Position numbers and translations under genes: made by a program | Part shown: in pieces, positions 15,142-15,557 of the stretch | How positions within the stretch are numbered: the first letter of the stretch is position 1 | Layout of the letters: each line of letters opens with the position of its first letter | NCBI GenBank assembly: GCA_050699035.1 | Contig: JBOHDE010000079.1 | Location: 1 to 15,557 of the forward strand | From: WHTB01 sp050699035 | GTDB taxonomy: Bacteria > Actinomycetota > Actinomycetes > Propionibacteriales > Nocardioidaceae | DNA length: 15,557 bases | Reading direction: 5' to 3' | Notes under the pieces: generated by a model | Databases searched by the model: none | Told to the model about the DNA's origin: nothing | The model's input: only the letters and a program-made list of their open reading frames with translations

Positions 15142-15557
15142 GTGAGCGCGGGACCAGCAAAAGGCCGACGCGCGCGGGCCCGCATGACGAGCGCGGAGCG
15201 GCGTGAGCAGCTGATCGAGATAGCCCGTCGGCTGTTCGCCGAGCGCGGCTTCGAAGGCGCGTCCATCGAGGAGATCGCCAGCCGCGCCGAGGTGTCCAAG
15301 CCCGTCGTGTACGAGCACTTCGGCGGCAAGGAGGGCCTGTACGCCGTCGTCGTCGACCGCGAGGTCCGGCACCTGCTCGACATGATGCGCGAAGCCTTGT
15401 CCGGTGGGCATCCGCGCGAGCTGCTCGAGCAGGCCGCGCTGGCGCTGCTGGACTACATCGAGACGTCGTCGGACGGCTTCCGGATCCTGGTGCGGGACTC
15501 ACCGATCGGCTCGGCGTCCGGGTCGTTCATCTCGATCATCAGCGACGTGGCGTCCCG
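15142..15557 (+). CDS. TetR/AcrR-family transcriptional regulator (C-terminus beyond right edge)
   Basis: The 138 visible residues open with a basic arm (AKGRRARARM) followed by the TetR DNA-binding domain: AERREQLIEIARRLFAERGF, then the helix-turn-helix ~41-60 (SIEEIASRAEVSKPVVYEHF) and GGKEGLYAVVV. The ligand-binding domain starts at ~75 (HPRELLEQAALALLDYIE, DGFRILVRDSP) and is cut by the window edge. GTG 15142 is chosen because the basic arm is common in close relatives; ATG 15184, 14 codons in, is the alternative, and neither has a strong ribosome site. The gene follows the desaturase by 12 bp, so it may regulate that gene and itself through the double operator. As I recall, M. tuberculosis has a TetR gene (Rv1019) next to glmU in the same orientation and upstream of mfd; this could be its ortholog. 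Confidence 0.92.
   Translation, partial: MSAGPAKGRRARARMTSAERREQLIEIARRLFAERGFEGASIEEIASRAEVSKPVVYEHFGGKEGLYAVVVDREVRHLLDMMREALSGGHPRELLEQAALALLDYIETSSDGFRILVRDSPIGSASGSFISIISDVAS

Noticed and set aside
14134..15411. Minus-strand open frame of 425 codons opposite the desaturase and TetR genes.
   Set aside because: It overlaps two genes with intact family motifs and shows no recognisable domain of its own.

Overview
This is a very GC-rich window from an actinobacterium. Three things point there: heavy G/C use at third codon positions, several GTG starts, and the order glmU-prs-rplY-pth next to a tRNA-Gln and a TetR gene, which matches the mycobacterial arrangement as I remember it. A Nocardioides-like or related Propionibacteriales soil actinomycete is a guess from overall flavour, not a demonstrated identity.

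Layout. Positions 1-8186 (minus strand) hold three consecutive paralogous genes for exported multidomain proteins. Each has a signal peptide and a beta-propeller-like region with the strongly conserved signatures DGEVDEM, PWSNEP, DPEG and DTIYE. The 8186-5103 protein and the left-edge protein add PKD-type domains and a second beta-sandwich module. The middle protein (4941-3289) is a stripped-down version with neither. The two complete proteins share a C-terminal beta-rich module. The left-edge gene carries a 297-bp tandem duplication that adds an almost identical PKD domain, and it runs off the window.

Upstream of these (9604-8307, minus) is a translationally coupled pair: a PIG-L/LmbE-type deacetylase and a small monotopic phosphoglycosyl transferase. 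This suggests membrane-linked glycan synthesis with a deacetylated amino sugar. A 287-bp gene-free stretch with several inverted repeats separates the pair from a housekeeping block (13994-9892, minus): tRNA-Gln(UUG), glmU (UDP-GlcNAc synthesis), prs (PRPP synthesis), rplY/ctc (ribosomal protein L25) and pth (peptidyl-tRNA hydrolase). glmU and prs overlap by 4 bases, and rplY has a plausible promoter of its own.

Transcription switches to the plus strand at about 13995-14139. An acyl-lipid/acyl-CoA desaturase with three histidine boxes is followed after 12 bp by a TetR-family regulator cut by the right edge. In front of the desaturase are two adjacent inverted repeats of the same form (TACG-N4-CGTA, centres 15 bp apart), a good candidate for a double operator.

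How the genes may work together (inference): GlmU supplies UDP-GlcNAc. The transferase/deacetylase pair could use such a sugar on a lipid carrier. The secreted propeller/PKD proteins may be surface or matrix proteins that bind glycan or calcium. The most novel part of the window is this propeller-PKD paralog cluster; I cannot assign it a biochemical function.
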